Below are positions 23,266-31,567 of a stretch of DNA of 46,018 nt, piece by piece. Source of the stretch: Actinomycetota bacterium (GTDB lineage: Bacteria; Actinomycetota; Acidimicrobiia; Acidimicrobiales; CADCSY01); the NCBI GenBank assembly GCA_019348495.1, contig JAHWJI010000007.1, positions 1 through 46,018 of the forward strand, given 5' to 3'. A program made the translations under genes and the position numbers. The stretch's first letter is position 1. Every line of letters starts with the position of its first letter. The notes under the pieces were generated by a model. That model made no database searches, was not told the origin of the DNA, and saw only the letters and a program-made list of their open reading frames with translations.

Positions 23266-24651
23266 TCACCGGATGCCGTCGCCCGCCACTCCTTCCCCAC
23301 GGGCGATCCACACCGACTCGGGATCGCCGAAGAGGACCTGGTTCACGAACTCCACACCCTGCATGGCCGAGTGGTCCATGTTGCCGATCTCATAGAGCCA
23401 GGCGCCGAAGCGGCCCCGGGACCAGATCCCCTGGGACCGCAGCCAGGGCTGGATGGTGCCCAGGCTGGCGTCGCGGGTCACCGACGGCACGGGATAGCTC
23501 ATCTCCGGCGAGCACAGCCACGTGGTCACCACCCGTTGGCGGTCGTCCTCCTCCATGAGACCGGTGGCCACCAGCCCGTCGATGACCCGGTCGACGATGG
23601 TGGTCGGGTCCTCCGGCTTGTGGGTCGACTGCGACGTCTCGGTGAGGAGCAGGGTCTGGCCGGGGCGGGGGGTGATGTAGGGCGAGTAGTTGGAGAGGTA
23701 GGTCACCCGGTAGAAGGGGACCTCCGGCTCGGGGAAGTAGATCCAGTTCTTGGTGGTGTCGGCCTGGCGGTCGATGCCGACGCCCACGATGTGGCTCCCG
23801 CTCCAGTGGAGCCCGTCCACGGCTCGGCGCACCGCGTCGGGAACGCTCTCGGTGCAGCCGATCAAGTGGTTCAGCGGCATGGTCGAAAGCAGCACGTCAT
23901 AGGGCCAGACCCGCCCGTCGGCAGTGCGCACCTCCTTGGCCGCCGGGTCGACCGAGGCCACCGGCGTCTCCAGCTCCAGGTGGTCCTCCACGAAGCGGCG
24001 CATCCCGTCGTAGAGGAAGCCGGTGCCGCCCCGCAGCGGGTACCTGAAGGTGTTGTTGGGGCCCCACGACACCTGGTCCTCCCCCAGGATGACGTTGCGC
24101 AGGATCGTCTCGGCGTCGACCACCGAGACCCGCTCGCCGATCCACACGAAGTTCATGAGCTCGGCGGGGGTGGCCCACACCTTGAAGTTGTAGGGGATCA
24201 TGAAGTGCCGGGCGATGCCCGGCCCCATCACCGCGTCCACCCACTCACGGAAGTTGGTGGGCTGGTGCTCCTGGCGCTGGGTCTGGATCAGGCCGCTCAC
24301 GCAGTCGAACACCGTCTGGGGGTCGAGGTCGCGGATGTTGTTCTGGAACGGGTAGGGGATGAAGCGGTCCTCCATCCACACCCAGGCCTCGCGCTGCAAC
24401 TCGGTGAAGTCGTCGCCCATGAGCTTGCTGACGAGCTCGTCGTAGTAGTCGTAGTGACTGAACATGACGTGGCCGCCGATGTCGTAGGTGAAGCCGGCCT
24501 CGTCGGTGAACGAGGTGGCCAGACCCCCCACGTAGTCGTTGGCTTCGAGGATGACCCAGTCCTCGTGCCCCAGCTCTTGCAGGCGGTAGCCGGCGCCGAG
24601 GCCTGTGGGGCCGGCGCCGATGATGACGATACGAGGCTCACCTTGGCTCAT
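23266..24651 (-). CDS. glf: UDP-galactopyranose mutase, eukaryotic-type
   Basis: FAD enzyme that contracts UDP-galactopyranose to UDP-galactofuranose. 461 residues from the ATG at 24651, which overlaps the upstream stop as ATGA. The FAD motif is IVIIGAGPTGLGAGYRLQEL. A chain of motifs matches what I recall of the Aspergillus fumigatus enzyme rather than bacterial Glf: GGHVMFSHYDYYDEL, PYPFQNNIRDLDP, PYNFKVWATP, WGPNNTFRYPLRGGTG, HIVGVGI, NWIYFPEPEVPFYR, LSNYSPY, and IWSRGRFGAWLYEIGNMDHS, whose late Tyr and Asn bind UDP-Gal in that enzyme. Length is between bacterial (about 390) and fungal (about 510) forms. A related FAD amine oxidase is the alternative. Confidence 0.82.
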   Translation of the reverse strand: MSQGEPRIVIIGAGPTGLGAGYRLQELGHEDWVILEANDYVGGLATSFTDEAGFTYDIGGHVMFSHYDYYDELVSKLMGDDFTELQREAWVWMEDRFIPYPFQNNIRDLDPQTVFDCVSGLIQTQRQEHQPTNFREWVDAVMGPGIARHFMIPYNFKVWATPAELMNFVWIGERVSVVDAETILRNVILGEDQVSWGPNNTFRYPLRGGTGFLYDGMRRFVEDHLELETPVASVDPAAKEVRTADGRVWPYDVLLSTMPLNHLIGCTESVPDAVRRAVDGLHWSGSHIVGVGIDRQADTTKNWIYFPEPEVPFYRVTYLSNYSPYITPRPGQTLLLTETSQSTHKPEDPTTIVDRVIDGLVATGLMEEDDRQRVVTTWLCSPEMSYPVPSVTRDASLGTIQPWLRSQGIWSRGRFGAWLYEIGNMDHSAMQGVEFVNQVLFGDPESVWIARGEGVAGDGIR

Positions 24652-25796
24652 GCCGACTTGATTCTGCCGGTCGAACCGGTGCCGGTCGAGTCGGTGAGGT
24701 CGATCGTGGCGCCGCCGGCGAGGCGCAGCATGGCCGACATGCGCTCGGTGATGCCGTCCCATTGGTGGTGGTCGAGCACGGCCGCCACCTGCTCGGACCA
24801 TCCCTCGCCCCGTCCGTGGAGGGCCAGGCGGCAGGCCTGGGCGAAGCCGACCACGTCGTCGGCCAGCTCGACGACGTCGGCGTGGTCGGCCACGACGTCG
24901 GGCACCTTGGTGCTGACCACCGGCAGCCCCGCGGCCAGGTACTCGAGGGTCTTGGTGGGGCTGATGGAGCGGGTCGCCTCGTTGAGGGCGAAGGGCATGA
25001 GCGCCACGTCGAAGCCGGCCATCGCCCCCGGGAGCTCCTCGTAGGCCCGCGGGCCCAGATAGGCGAGATTGGGCGCTTGGGGGAGCCCGGCGGGATCGAC
25101 CTTGACCACCGGCCCGACCATGTGGATGTCCCAGTCGGGCAACTTCCGGCACAGGCCGGCGATCAGATCGAGGTCGAGGCGCTCGTCGATCACACCGACG
25201 TAGCCGGCGACGGGCCGGGGGGCGCCACCGCGGGCACGCCGGGCATCAATGGCCGGTTCGTAGTGGTCGGGGGCCACGCCGCTCGGGAAGCAGTGGCTGG
25301 CCTCGGGCCGGCGTTCGACGACACTGCGGTGCAGGGAGCGGCCACCGGTGAAGACGACGTCGGCCTCACGTAGCGCTTGGCGCTGGCGCAGCACGAGGGC
25401 GGGATCGGCGAGGTGAAAGGCAGCCAGGTCGTCCATCACGTCGTAGACGAACAGCGACGGGTGCAGCGCCCGGGCCAGGCCGAGAGCCATCGGCGTGTAC
25501 ATCCAGACGGTCCGCTCGTCCGGCGGCCCGAGGAGCGCGCCGAGCTCGCGGGCGTAACGACCGCACACCTGGTCGTCGAACCCGTCGGCCTCGCTGGCCA
25601 TCTCGAGCCACACCCGGGTGACATGCTCGTGGTCCTCGAAGCGCACGACCGGCTCGGGCGTACCGGCCACGGTGACGGGTTCCTCGACGAACCAGGTGCG
25701 GTCGTAGCCGGCCGACAACCGGGACACGAGCTGCTGGGGTCGCTGCCAGACGAAGGTCCAGCGGAGGTGGGACAACACGACGAGCTCAGGCGACAT
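24648..25796 (-). CDS. Glycosyltransferase, GT-B fold (GT4/TuaH-like)
   Basis: Probable sugar transferase of 382 residues. It opens with LVVLSHLRWTFVWQRPQQLVSRLS, the entry motif of TuaH-like enzymes often found next to glf genes. The Rossmann half includes YDVMDDLAAFH and ADVVFTGGRSLHRSV; the nucleotide-sugar half has VAGYVGVIDERLDLDLI, IHMVGPVV, and SISPTKTLEYLAAGLPVVST (the conserved donor-binding Glu). Start: ATG at 25796 with GGAG 9 nt upstream; an ATG at 25823 lacks a ribosome binding site. Coupled by ATGA to the mutase, which makes UDP-Galf a likely donor, though this is inferred from context. Confidence 0.87.
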   Translation of the reverse strand: MSPELVVLSHLRWTFVWQRPQQLVSRLSAGYDRTWFVEEPVTVAGTPEPVVRFEDHEHVTRVWLEMASEADGFDDQVCGRYARELGALLGPPDERTVWMYTPMALGLARALHPSLFVYDVMDDLAAFHLADPALVLRQRQALREADVVFTGGRSLHRSVVERRPEASHCFPSGVAPDHYEPAIDARRARGGAPRPVAGYVGVIDERLDLDLIAGLCRKLPDWDIHMVGPVVKVDPAGLPQAPNLAYLGPRAYEELPGAMAGFDVALMPFALNEATRSISPTKTLEYLAAGLPVVSTKVPDVVADHADVVELADDVVGFAQACRLALHGRGEGWSEQVAAVLDHHQWDGITERMSAMLRLAGGATIDLTDSTGTGSTGRIKSA

Positions 25797-26149
25797 CGGT
25801 GGATGCTCCGTTCGATTCGACATAGAGGGGCTGCGGGGCTGGAGTAGGGCGCGCAGAAAGGTGAGGCGCGGCGCGCCGCTGAACAGTGAGGTACGACGAA
25901 GTCCCGCTACCCCGGGGAAGGCCAGGCCAACCCTCAGGGGGCGGGCCACCGAACGCGCCGGCGTCCGTGCGTGTGCTGCCGTGAGTGGTGGGCCTTCACC
26001 GGAGCGTCTCCTGGAGCTTGCGCATCAGGTCCGGTGCAAGCGAGCGCCGGGTGACGGCGACGGCGGGCGGCGCGAAGATGGGGCGAGCTGCGGGAGCAGG
26101 AGAAGTTGGCAGCGCGCCGCCGCCGCCACACCCGTGTCGGAGGATGTCT
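25797..26149. other. Divergent intergenic region between the galactose operon and the protease-cyclase cassette
   Basis: 353 bp with no convincing gene. It must hold promoters for both directions, but no clear -35/-10 pair is visible on either strand. Seen: the 12-bp palindrome GCGGCGCGCCGC around 25868-25879 and an imperfect inverted repeat CTTGCGC ... GTGCAAG around 26018-26041, either of which could be an operator or a leader hairpin. Confidence 0.4.
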
Positions 26150-26971
26150 GTGACCAGGACCAGGAGCCTGATGAGCGAGCGGGCCGGACTCGTGGCTGTC
26201 CCCGGTTTCCCCTTCCCCGTGCAGGCCAGCTCCGGGCTCGAGGAGCGGGCGAAGGAGCTGGCGGGACGATGCGCTCGGGCCTATGCCCTCCTGGGGCACG
26301 CCTTGGCCGTCGAGCCCGAGGTCGCCGTGCTGGTGCTGTCCGAGGGCGACTGGCCCGGCGCAGGCCTGCCGTACGGGATGCCGCACTACGCCGCTGGACA
26401 CCTCGTCCTCGCCGGCGGCTCCTCCCACTTCTGGCGCAGCTTCGTCCCCCTCCTGGCCCAGGCGCCTCCGGAGGACTATGCCCGGGCCTTGGAGGTCTAC
26501 GGGCCGGAGCTGGAGCTGGAGCCCTTCTTCGACCTCCTGGCCGTCCACGAGCTGGGCCACGCCTTCCACGGCCAGAGCCACAGCCGCTTCACCCGGCGCT
26601 GGCTGGAGGAGACCTTCGCCAACGTCTGCCTGCACGCCTACGTGGCCGAGGTCGAGCCCGCGCTCCTGGCCGTGCTGCAGACCTTCCCGGACGTGCTCAC
26701 CACCATCGACTCGAACATCTTCGCCCACCGCAGCCTGGCTGCGTTCGAGGCGGTGTACTCCAGCATGGATCCCCGCAACTACGCCTGGTACCAGTGCCAC
26801 TTCCACGTGGCCGCCCGACGGGTCTACGACGCCGGCGGCATCGCTGCCCTGCAGCGGTTCTGGCGGCGGTTCGTGCTGTCCGACGACGAGCTGGGCCAGG
26901 TGTTGGCCAGCGACGTCCATCCCGAGCTGGGCGCCACCCTCACCGGGTGGCCGGCGAGGTCCGAGACGTGA
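26150..26971 (+). CDS. Predicted zinc metalloprotease (HELGH motif)
   Basis: 273 residues, cytosolic by sequence (no signal peptide or span). The zinc site is VHELGHAFHGQ (HExxH), and the segment RRWLEETFANVC about 18 residues later can give the third ligand, a gluzincin-like layout. The rest is helical (FFDLLAVHELGH; FEAVYSSMDPRNYAWYQCHFHVAARRVYDAGG) and I do not recognise a named family. The GTG at 26150 has GGAGG at ideal 6-nt spacing; an ATG at 26171 with AGGAG 4 nt away is nearly as good and an ATG at 26144 abuts the GGAGG. The stop overlaps the next start (GTGA), so the protease and the cyclase-ATPase are made together. Confidence 0.8.
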   Translation: MTRTRSLMSERAGLVAVPGFPFPVQASSGLEERAKELAGRCARAYALLGHALAVEPEVAVLVLSEGDWPGAGLPYGMPHYAAGHLVLAGGSSHFWRSFVPLLAQAPPEDYARALEVYGPELELEPFFDLLAVHELGHAFHGQSHSRFTRRWLEETFANVCLHAYVAEVEPALLAVLQTFPDVLTTIDSNIFAHRSLAAFEAVYSSMDPRNYAWYQCHFHVAARRVYDAGGIAALQRFWRRFVLSDDELGQVLASDVHPELGATLTGWPARSET

Positions 26972-29637
26972 GCGCCGCCATGTCGCATCTGTCTCCCGGT
27001 CTGCCGGGTGTGACCGCCACCTTCGTGTTCACCGACATCGAAGGATCCACCAAGTTGTTGGCCCGCCTCGGCGACCAGTACGCCCGAGTCCTCGAAGATC
27101 ACCGGTCGCTCATCCGCCAGGCAGTGGACGACGCCGGGGGGACGGTGGTCGACACCGAAGGCGACGGCTTCTTCTTGGTCTTCCCCACCCCCTCTTCGGC
27201 CTTGCGGGCCGCCGTGGCTGCCCAGTCCTCCCTCGCGGCCCACCCCTTTGCCCACGACGTCGAGCTACGGGTGCGGATGGGCCTCCACACGGGCGAAGCG
27301 GCCGTGGCCGGGACCAGCTACCTCGGCCTGGAGGTGCACAGGGCGGCCCGGATCGCCGCCACCGCCCACGGCGGCCAGGTCGTGGTCTCCGATGCCACTC
27401 GGGTGCTGGTCGAGGACGCGCTTCCCGACACCGTGACCCTCAAGGACCTGGGGCATCACCGCCTGAAGGACCTCACCCGCCCACAGCACCTGTTCCAGCT
27501 CGTCGCCCCGGGGCTGGCCTCGGCCTTCCCCGCCCTGCGCTCGCTCGACGCCCGGCCCAACAACCTGCCCAGCCAGGTGACCAGCTTCGTGGGTCGCCAG
27601 CGGGAGCGAGGCGAGGTCCGCCGCCTGTTGCCGCAGTCCCGTCTGCTCACGCTCACCGGGCCCGGAGGCACCGGCAAATCTCGCCTCGCCGTGGAGGTGG
27701 CGGGAGATCTCCTGGGCGAGTTCCCCGACGGCGTCTTCCTGGTGAAGCTGGGCGGTCTGCGCGACCCGGCGCTCATCGCCCCCACCATCGCCCAGGCCCT
27801 GGGCCTCACCGCCACCGACCGGCCCGTCCTCCAGGCGCTCAAGGACCACCTCGAGCCGCTCCGGTTGCTGCTCATCCTGGACAACTTCGAGCACCTGCTC
27901 CCTGGCGCCCCCCTGGTTCGGGAGCTGCTCGAGGCCGCGCCTCAGCTCCGTGCTCTCGTGACCAGTCGCGCCCGCCTCCACCTCTCGGGTGAACAGGAGC
28001 TGCCGGTGCCGCCCATGGAGCTGCCGTGGAAGCTGCCGGAGCTGGACGTGCTGTGCCGCTGTGAAGCGGTGGCGCTGTTCACCCAGCGCGCCCGGGCCGC
28101 CGACCCGGGGTTCAACGTCACCCGAGACAACGCCGCCGCGGTGGCGGAGATCTGTGTCCGCCTCGACGGCCTGCCCCTGGCCATCGAGCTGGCCGCCGCC
28201 AGGCTCAACGTGCTCACGCCCCGGCTCTTGCTCCAGCGCATGGAGCCCTGCCTGCCCCTGCTCAGCGCCGGCCCCTGGGACATGCCCGACCGTCAACGGA
28301 CGCTGCTCAACACCATCGCCTGGAGCCACGACCTTCTCGACCCCGCCGACAAGGCCCTGTTCCGGCGCCTGAGCGTGTTCTCGGGTGGCTGCACAGTGGC
28401 CGCCGCCGAGGCCGTGGTGGGCCTCGACGGCGTGGAGATGCTCGAAGGTCTGTCCTCCCTGGTCGAGAAGAACCTCCTGTGGCGGGCCCGGGAGTCAGCC
28501 GACGAACCCCGTTTCGGGATGCTCGAGACCATCCGGGAGTACGCCCACGACCAGCTGGTGGAGAGCGGCGAGGCTGAGGACATGGACGCCCGCCACAGCC
28601 GGTTCTACCTCGAGTTCGCCAGCCGGAGGCAGAGCCAGCTGACCCGTGGCCCTCAGTCGGGGATGGCGGGGAGCCTCCAGGCCGAGCTCGACAACCTCCG
28701 GGCCGTGATCCGTCGCAGCATCAGGGCGGGCGACGCCGAGACCGGGCTGCGGATGGCCTCGTCGCTGTGGCGGTTCTGGCAGCAGCGGGGCCAGCTCGAG
28801 GAGGGTCGCCGGTGGATGGCCCGTCTGCTGGCCCTGCCCCTTGCCGCGCCCCGAACGGCCACACGGGCCAAGGCCCTCAACGCCGCGGCCGGGATGGCGT
28901 ACTGGCAGGGCGACTACGCCGAGGCCCAGGCCTACGGCGAGGAGAGCCTCTCCATCTGGCGCGAGCTCGGCGACCAGGGAGGAGCGGCCGAGGCGTTGCA
29001 CAGCCTGGCCTACCTGGCGGGCATCCGGGGTGACCACGGGCAGGCCCACCGCTTGCACGAGGAGAGCCGGGCCATGGCCCAGGAGCTGGGCGACCTCCGC
29101 TGCGTGGCCGACAACCTGGTGGGCGACGGGATGGTCAGTCAGGTCCAGGGTGACACCGAAGGGGCGAGGGCCCGTTTCGAGCAGGCTCGGGGCCTGTTCG
29201 AGGACCTGGGGGAGAGCTATGGGTTGGCCAGCGTGTTGTGCCTGCTCAGCCGCATCGCCGTGGAGCGAGGGGACCTGGCCGGCGCCGGGGCCCTGTGGTG
29301 CGAGGCGTTCCAGCTCCTCGGCGACCTGGGTGACACCTCGGGCATGATCATCGCCTTGTCCGACCTGTGCGCCATCGAGCTGGCCTGCGGTCGACCGGAG
29401 GCCGCCGTCCGCCTCGCCGGCGCGGCCGACGGGTTGGGGGAGTCGCTCAAGGTCCAACCGCCCAAGGCCCTGACCCAGCCTCCCGACCCCCGCCCCGCCG
29501 CCAGCCGGGCCATGGGCGCTCCAGCCATGCAGGCGGCATGGCGGGCCGGACGGGCCATGAGCCTCGAGGACGCCATCGCCTACGCCCGGGAGTTGGCCGG
29601 GCTCGACATCACCGTGTCCGAGCTCGGGTCGGAGTAA
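26968..29637 (+). CDS. Class III nucleotide cyclase fused to STAND-type ATPase and TPR repeats
   Basis: 889 residues. Residues 10-185: class III cyclase domain, with metal-binding Asp in FVFTDIEGSTKLLARLG and DTEGDGFFLVF; the usual Asn of the transition-state N-x-x-x-R is His (GLEVHRAARIAATAHGG), the Arg is kept. Residues 205-480: P-loop NTPase with Walker A LTGPGGTGKSRLAVEV (about 228-243), Walker B LLLILDNFEHLL and sensor LVTSRARLHLSGEQE, plus AVAEICVRLDGLPLAIELAAARL as in AfsR/LuxR-like regulators. Residues 480-610: winged-helix-like linker. From 640: TPR-type helices (GMAYWQGDYAEAQAYGEESL, SLAYLAGIRGDHGQAHRLHE). There is no DNA-binding domain at the C-terminus. The GTG start overlaps the protease stop; GAGG lies 8 nt upstream. 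Confidence 0.93.
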   Translation: MSAAMSHLSPGLPGVTATFVFTDIEGSTKLLARLGDQYARVLEDHRSLIRQAVDDAGGTVVDTEGDGFFLVFPTPSSALRAAVAAQSSLAAHPFAHDVELRVRMGLHTGEAAVAGTSYLGLEVHRAARIAATAHGGQVVVSDATRVLVEDALPDTVTLKDLGHHRLKDLTRPQHLFQLVAPGLASAFPALRSLDARPNNLPSQVTSFVGRQRERGEVRRLLPQSRLLTLTGPGGTGKSRLAVEVAGDLLGEFPDGVFLVKLGGLRDPALIAPTIAQALGLTATDRPVLQALKDHLEPLRLLLILDNFEHLLPGAPLVRELLEAAPQLRALVTSRARLHLSGEQELPVPPMELPWKLPELDVLCRCEAVALFTQRARAADPGFNVTRDNAAAVAEICVRLDGLPLAIELAAARLNVLTPRLLLQRMEPCLPLLSAGPWDMPDRQRTLLNTIAWSHDLLDPADKALFRRLSVFSGGCTVAAAEAVVGLDGVEMLEGLSSLVEKNLLWRARESADEPRFGMLETIREYAHDQLVESGEAEDMDARHSRFYLEFASRRQSQLTRGPQSGMAGSLQAELDNLRAVIRRSIRAGDAETGLRMASSLWRFWQQRGQLEEGRRWMARLLALPLAAPRTATRAKALNAAAGMAYWQGDYAEAQAYGEESLSIWRELGDQGGAAEALHSLAYLAGIRGDHGQAHRLHEESRAMAQELGDLRCVADNLVGDGMVSQVQGDTEGARARFEQARGLFEDLGESYGLASVLCLLSRIAVERGDLAGAGALWCEAFQLLGDLGDTSGMIIALSDLCAIELACGRPEAAVRLAGAADGLGESLKVQPPKALTQPPDPRPAASRAMGAPAMQAAWRAGRAMSLEDAIAYARELAGLDITVSELGSE

Positions 29638-29666
29638 CCAGCTTCTCTTCGTCGTCCGGAGGTCTC

Positions 29667-31406
29667 GTGCTGCCCATCCTTCACTTCTCCGGGAAGTTCC
29701 GCTTCTCGATGCCCGGCTACAACAACGACCCCAGGAGGGTCGGTGTCGCCTTCGACCCCGACAAGCCCAGGGAGGAGGTCCTCGCCCTGTGCCGGTGCGA
29801 CCCGTCGCGGTACTTCGAGCTCGACGTGGAAGCGGTGGCCCACCAGGTGAGCGACGGAGGCGGCGCCCCCCACATCACCGGCGACCCGTTGCTGGGGCTT
29901 CCCGTTCGCCTGTCCGGCCACTTCCCCGATGTCTCGCCCTCGGCCGTCTGCTCTCAGCTCCATGCCGGGAGGCTCAGCGTCGGGGGCTCGGCGCTGGTCG
30001 CCGGGGTGCGCAAGGCGTGCCAGTCGGTGGTCCGGCTCAACGTTCGCAGCGAGGGCTTCTCCGACGAGACCGTGGCTGGGCACCTGGACGCCCTGGTCGA
30101 CGTCTCGTCCCGGCGGCAAGGCCCGACCGGCTCCCGCTTCTTCTCCGAGTTGGCTGACGCCGACGTCCTCCGTCTGCACCTGCACCTGAACCGCTACAAC
30201 GGCGTCGACGCCAGCCCACCCGAGGAACCCCTCACCGGCGACGTGTTCGGCTACCTCTGCCCCGTGGAACGCCAAGTCGACGCCGAGGTCGCTCCCCCAC
30301 GCCGACGGAAGCTGGTGGCCCACCCGGGCCTGCCCGACCAGGGATGGGCCTTCGACACCTACTTGGCTGCTCCCCCTCCCCCGCGGCCCTATCCCCCGCA
30401 CTGGATAGACATCGAGGGCTTCTACGAGGTGGTGGCCGACGGGCGGGCCCTGGCCGTGCACTATCTGGACTTCGTCCCCTACCTCGACCGGCAACGGACG
30501 ACGCCACCGGTCGACCACTACGTGGTGCGGTGGCAGTCGCCCACGACCACCGTGGAGTTGGGCGAGTTCTCGGGGACCCACGAGGAGATGGCTCGCACTG
30601 CCGGGGTCGTCGTGTTGGCCCTCCCCCCCGAGGTCGACACCAGCGACGGTGGGGAGCTGGAGGTGCACGTGGTGCGGGGCGGCCAGACCGTGCCGTTGGT
30701 GGTCGAGACGGCGTGGGACCTGGTGTTGGAGGGAGACCGGGGCTTCGCCCTGGCCTCGGCCGGCGCAGCCACCATCTCGGCCCGGGTCTACCACCGCAAC
30801 CGGCCGGTCCCCGGCCACCCGGTTCACCTGGTGGGCGAAGCCGCCAACCGCAAGTCGCCCGTCGTCGCCCGCTTCACCCGTGAAGAGGCGGTGACCGACG
30901 AATCCGGACGGGTGCAGGTCACCGTGCAGGCGAGTGACCTGACGGCCATGGGTGACGTGGCCGACCCGGTCACCGGCGGTGCTGCCGGCAGCCTGGCCTG
31001 GGACCGCTACTACGGCAACTTCCTCTACCTGAAGATCGACAACCCGTTGCGCCGGAACCCGTGGCGCCAGGACGCCACCGAGGTGGTCGAGCTGGCGGTG
31101 CGGGTCCTCCACAAGGTCGAGCCGGCCGAGATCCCGGCCCAACCATCGTTCGAGCGGGACGTGAAGCCGCTGTTCGCCTACCAGGTGCGGTACTTCCCCT
31201 GGCTCCACGTCCGGGAGGTGGCCGGCCGCTACGTTCGCCTCTTCGACCTCGAAGATCTCGAGGACATGCGCTCCCTTGCCCCCCAGGTCGTGAGCCGCCT
31301 CACGCTGCCCGACCACGATCCCCTGAAGATGCCCCGCTCGCGCGACTTCCCCGTCGGGGGCGCCGCCGTCGTGCAACGCTGGATCGACACCGGGATGCAT
31401 CCCTGA
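29667..31406 (+). CDS. Unknown 579-residue protein with a weakly VioB-like N-terminus
   Basis: Starts at a GTG with a perfect GGAGG 4 nt upstream, 29 bp after the cyclase-ATPase gene, so it belongs to the same cassette. The opening VLPILHFSGKFRFSMPGYNND and the later DPLLGLPVRLSGHFPDVSPSAV recall the N-terminal part of VioB/RebD-like (iminophenyl-pyruvate dimer synthase) proteins; this is a visual resemblance only. A middle region around residues 300-480 is beta-rich with an Ig-like look (AATISARVYHRNRPVPGHPVHLVGEA; VTDESGRVQVTVQA). The last 95 residues begin with ERDVKPLF and end in VVQRWIDTGMHP, a pattern seen at the ends of various oxidase-type proteins. No signal peptide, span or Cys-x-x-Cys-His. 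Function unknown. Confidence 0.78.
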   Translation: MLPILHFSGKFRFSMPGYNNDPRRVGVAFDPDKPREEVLALCRCDPSRYFELDVEAVAHQVSDGGGAPHITGDPLLGLPVRLSGHFPDVSPSAVCSQLHAGRLSVGGSALVAGVRKACQSVVRLNVRSEGFSDETVAGHLDALVDVSSRRQGPTGSRFFSELADADVLRLHLHLNRYNGVDASPPEEPLTGDVFGYLCPVERQVDAEVAPPRRRKLVAHPGLPDQGWAFDTYLAAPPPPRPYPPHWIDIEGFYEVVADGRALAVHYLDFVPYLDRQRTTPPVDHYVVRWQSPTTTVELGEFSGTHEEMARTAGVVVLALPPEVDTSDGGELEVHVVRGGQTVPLVVETAWDLVLEGDRGFALASAGAATISARVYHRNRPVPGHPVHLVGEAANRKSPVVARFTREEAVTDESGRVQVTVQASDLTAMGDVADPVTGGAAGSLAWDRYYGNFLYLKIDNPLRRNPWRQDATEVVELAVRVLHKVEPAEIPAQPSFERDVKPLFAYQVRYFPWLHVREVAGRYVRLFDLEDLEDMRSLAPQVVSRLTLPDHDPLKMPRSRDFPVGGAAVVQRWIDTGMHP

Positions 31407-31532
31407 CCCAGCCCGGAACATCAGCGAGGCGACGACGAGCCTGAGTCACAACGCCAGCAAGACGAGCCCGTCAACGACCCGCTGACCAGAAGCGACACCG
31501 AAGTCGACCCCCGACCAAGAGGGGTGACCGAC

Positions 31533-31567
31533 GACTCAGGCGCCGGAGCCCGGTGGAGGCCTCAGTC
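31533..31567. terminator. Imperfect hairpin between convergent genes at the putA 3' end
   Basis: GACTCAGGC (31533-31541) and GCCTCAGTC (31559-31567) pair with one mismatch, and the 17-nt loop contains CCGG repeats that can extend the structure. The right arm includes the putA stop codon. Suits termination of putA and perhaps of the upstream plus-strand cassette, whose stop is 127 bp away. Confidence 0.4.

Noticed and set aside
26600-26720. Whether the HELGH gene could be a secreted protease
   Set aside because: No signal peptide or lipobox is present from any of the possible starts, so it was kept as a cytosolic protein.
25861-26967. Extension of the cyclase-ATPase frame upstream of 26968
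   Set aside because: The upstream part is a shifted-frame shadow of the metalloprotease gene, arginine-rich and without motifs; the cyclase domain begins right after the GTG at 26968.
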